Of a stretch of 22,774 nt of DNA, positions 22,028-22,774 are shown piece by piece; position 1 is the first letter of the stretch, and each line of letters begins with the position of its first letter. The notes beneath the pieces were generated by a model, which saw only the letters and a program-made list of their open reading frames with translations, searched no databases and had not been told where the DNA came from. A program made the translations under genes and the position numbers. This DNA is from JBPCPM01 sp050999155. GTDB lineage: Bacteria; Actinomycetota; Thermoleophilia; Solirubrobacterales; 70-9. Where the stretch lies: the NCBI GenBank assembly GCA_050999155.1, contig JBPCPM010000144.1:1-22774 (forward strand). Reading direction: 5' to 3'.

Positions 22028-22774
22028 ATGGACGTGATCGCTTCCCTTTCGGTGCCGCTGGCGATCGAGACCGGCGAGTGGTTCATCGTCATCTTCCTGC
22101 TGGCCGTCCCGGCGGCGGCGATCCTGTTTGCCGGCGCGGGCACCGCGCTGGACGACGTGGGCCGCACGGGGCTGTCGATGGAAGTCGACGCGGAACCGGA
22201 GCTGAGTCCCGCCGAGGAAGCACGCCAGCGCCAAGCGGAGATGCGCGCGATGCTGGAGGCGACCTCCCGGGCGCGCGTGCGACGTGGCGGGGAGCCGATC
22301 GACGTCGAGGCGGAGATGACGCGGCTGAACGCCCGCCCGGCGCGTTCGCAGCGCCGCACGCCACGAGCGCCTTCCCCCACCGACCCGGCCCTGCGCACCG
22401 AGATGCGCCAGCACGTCGAGGCCGCCAACGCCAGGCGCGAGGCGCGAGGCGATCAGCCACTGGACGTCACCACCGAGGTGAACCGCCGGATGGGAGAGCT
22501 TGGCGGCGGTCCGGGCTCGGACACGCGCGCCGCCCAGCGCACGCGAGCCGGCCTGCCACCCATGAAGCGGGCGACGTGGGACCCGTCGGACCGCAGGCCC
22601 CGCGTCCCGAAGGACACGGGCCCACGCTCGGCGGCCCCCACGCCCGGCGACCCGACCGCGCCCCGCCCGGCCACGCCGGTCGACCCCGCGCTGCGCGAGG
22701 AGGTCCGCCAGCTCGTGATCGCCTCCAACCGGCGGCGGGCCCGGCGCGGCGAGCAGCCGCTCGATGTCGACACC
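22028..22774 (+). CDS. Membrane-anchored protein with a repeated charged motif (3' end cut by window edge)
   Basis: The frame is open from ATG 22028 to the right edge, giving 249 visible residues; the end is outside. Residues 16-40 are a transmembrane helix (EWFIVIFLLAVPAAAILFAG). The rest is cytoplasmic or extracytoplasmic, Arg/Pro/Ala-rich, with three copies of a 31-39-residue unit at 67-104, 119-157 and 219-249. Copies 2 and 3 begin DPALRTEMRQHVEAANARR and DPALREEVRQLVIASNRRR and continue RGDQPLDV or RGEQPLDV; copy 1 is more divergent (RRGGEPIDVEAEM). Similar RRGEEPLDVEAEV units are, from memory, common in proteins of Thermoleophilia, without known function. Frames on the opposite strand have poor composition. 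Confidence 0.82.
   Translation, partial: MDVIASLSVPLAIETGEWFIVIFLLAVPAAAILFAGAGTALDDVGRTGLSMEVDAEPELSPAEEARQRQAEMRAMLEATSRARVRRGGEPIDVEAEMTRLNARPARSQRRTPRAPSPTDPALRTEMRQHVEAANARREARGDQPLDVTTEVNRRMGELGGGPGSDTRAAQRTRAGLPPMKRATWDPSDRRPRVPKDTGPRSAAPTPGDPTAPRPATPVDPALREEVRQLVIASNRRRARRGEQPLDVDT

Overview
The window is about 22.8 kb of very GC-rich DNA (roughly 70 % G+C or more, GC3-biased codons, many GTG starts). Gene content and protein style point to a high-GC actinobacterium, most likely of the Thermoleophilia/Solirubrobacterales type; this placement is inferred from style and domain combinations, not from a marker gene. There are no rRNA or tRNA genes, CRISPR arrays, integrases or transposases, so this reads as ordinary chromosome.

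Layout. 1-1913 (minus): a HTH/regulatory/class III adenylate cyclase fusion followed 3 bp later by tilS, which runs off the left edge. 2266-2499 (minus): a small hypothetical gene. 2611-5201 (plus): a PadR-type regulator, then a beta-oxidation pair that together equals an archaeal-type 3-hydroxyacyl-CoA dehydrogenase/enoyl-CoA hydratase fusion, cut into two ORFs by one in-frame TGA. 5201-5362: a perfect 26-bp palindrome and two tandem 50-nt hairpin units with possible pseudoknots. 5403-6867 (plus): a sirtuin and a proline-rich membrane protein. 6877-10326 (minus): a conserved hypothetical gene and an 850-aa secreted cell-wall enzyme (MltB-like transglycosylase, degenerate LytM-like segments, M15-like peptidase). 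10327-10824: a 498-bp intergenic region with inverted repeats. 10825-12478: two small coiled-coil proteins on the plus strand flanking a minus-strand purine nucleoside phosphorylase. 12482-14463 (plus): an SDR/epimerase-like protein overlapping a glycerolipid-type acyltransferase. 14548-16242: a Tat-exported peptidoglycan amidase. 16299-18358: a DUF445 membrane protein overlapping an Abi-alpha-like protein. 18429-20352 (minus): a beta-propeller-like protein overlapping a secreted M28/glutaminyl-cyclase-like enzyme. 20622-21794 (minus): an acyl-CoA dehydrogenase with a TetR-operator-like inverted repeat upstream. 22028-22774 (plus): a membrane-anchored protein with three copies of a short charged repeat, cut by the right edge.

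Functional themes are fatty-acid beta-oxidation (acyl-CoA dehydrogenase, hydratase, dehydrogenase; the sirtuin could connect to acyl-protein/NAD status, but this is inference), envelope remodelling (transglycosylase/M15, amidase, acyltransferase) and nucleoside salvage or signalling. Several genes have a TANNNT -10 hexamer only 6-9 nt before the start codon, which predicts many leaderless mRNAs. I found no clear-cut new defence or biosynthetic system. The best candidates for something undescribed are the paired 50-nt structured repeats at 5231-5362, the TGA-split dehydrogenase/hydratase, and a 16-bp element shared by two intergenic regions.
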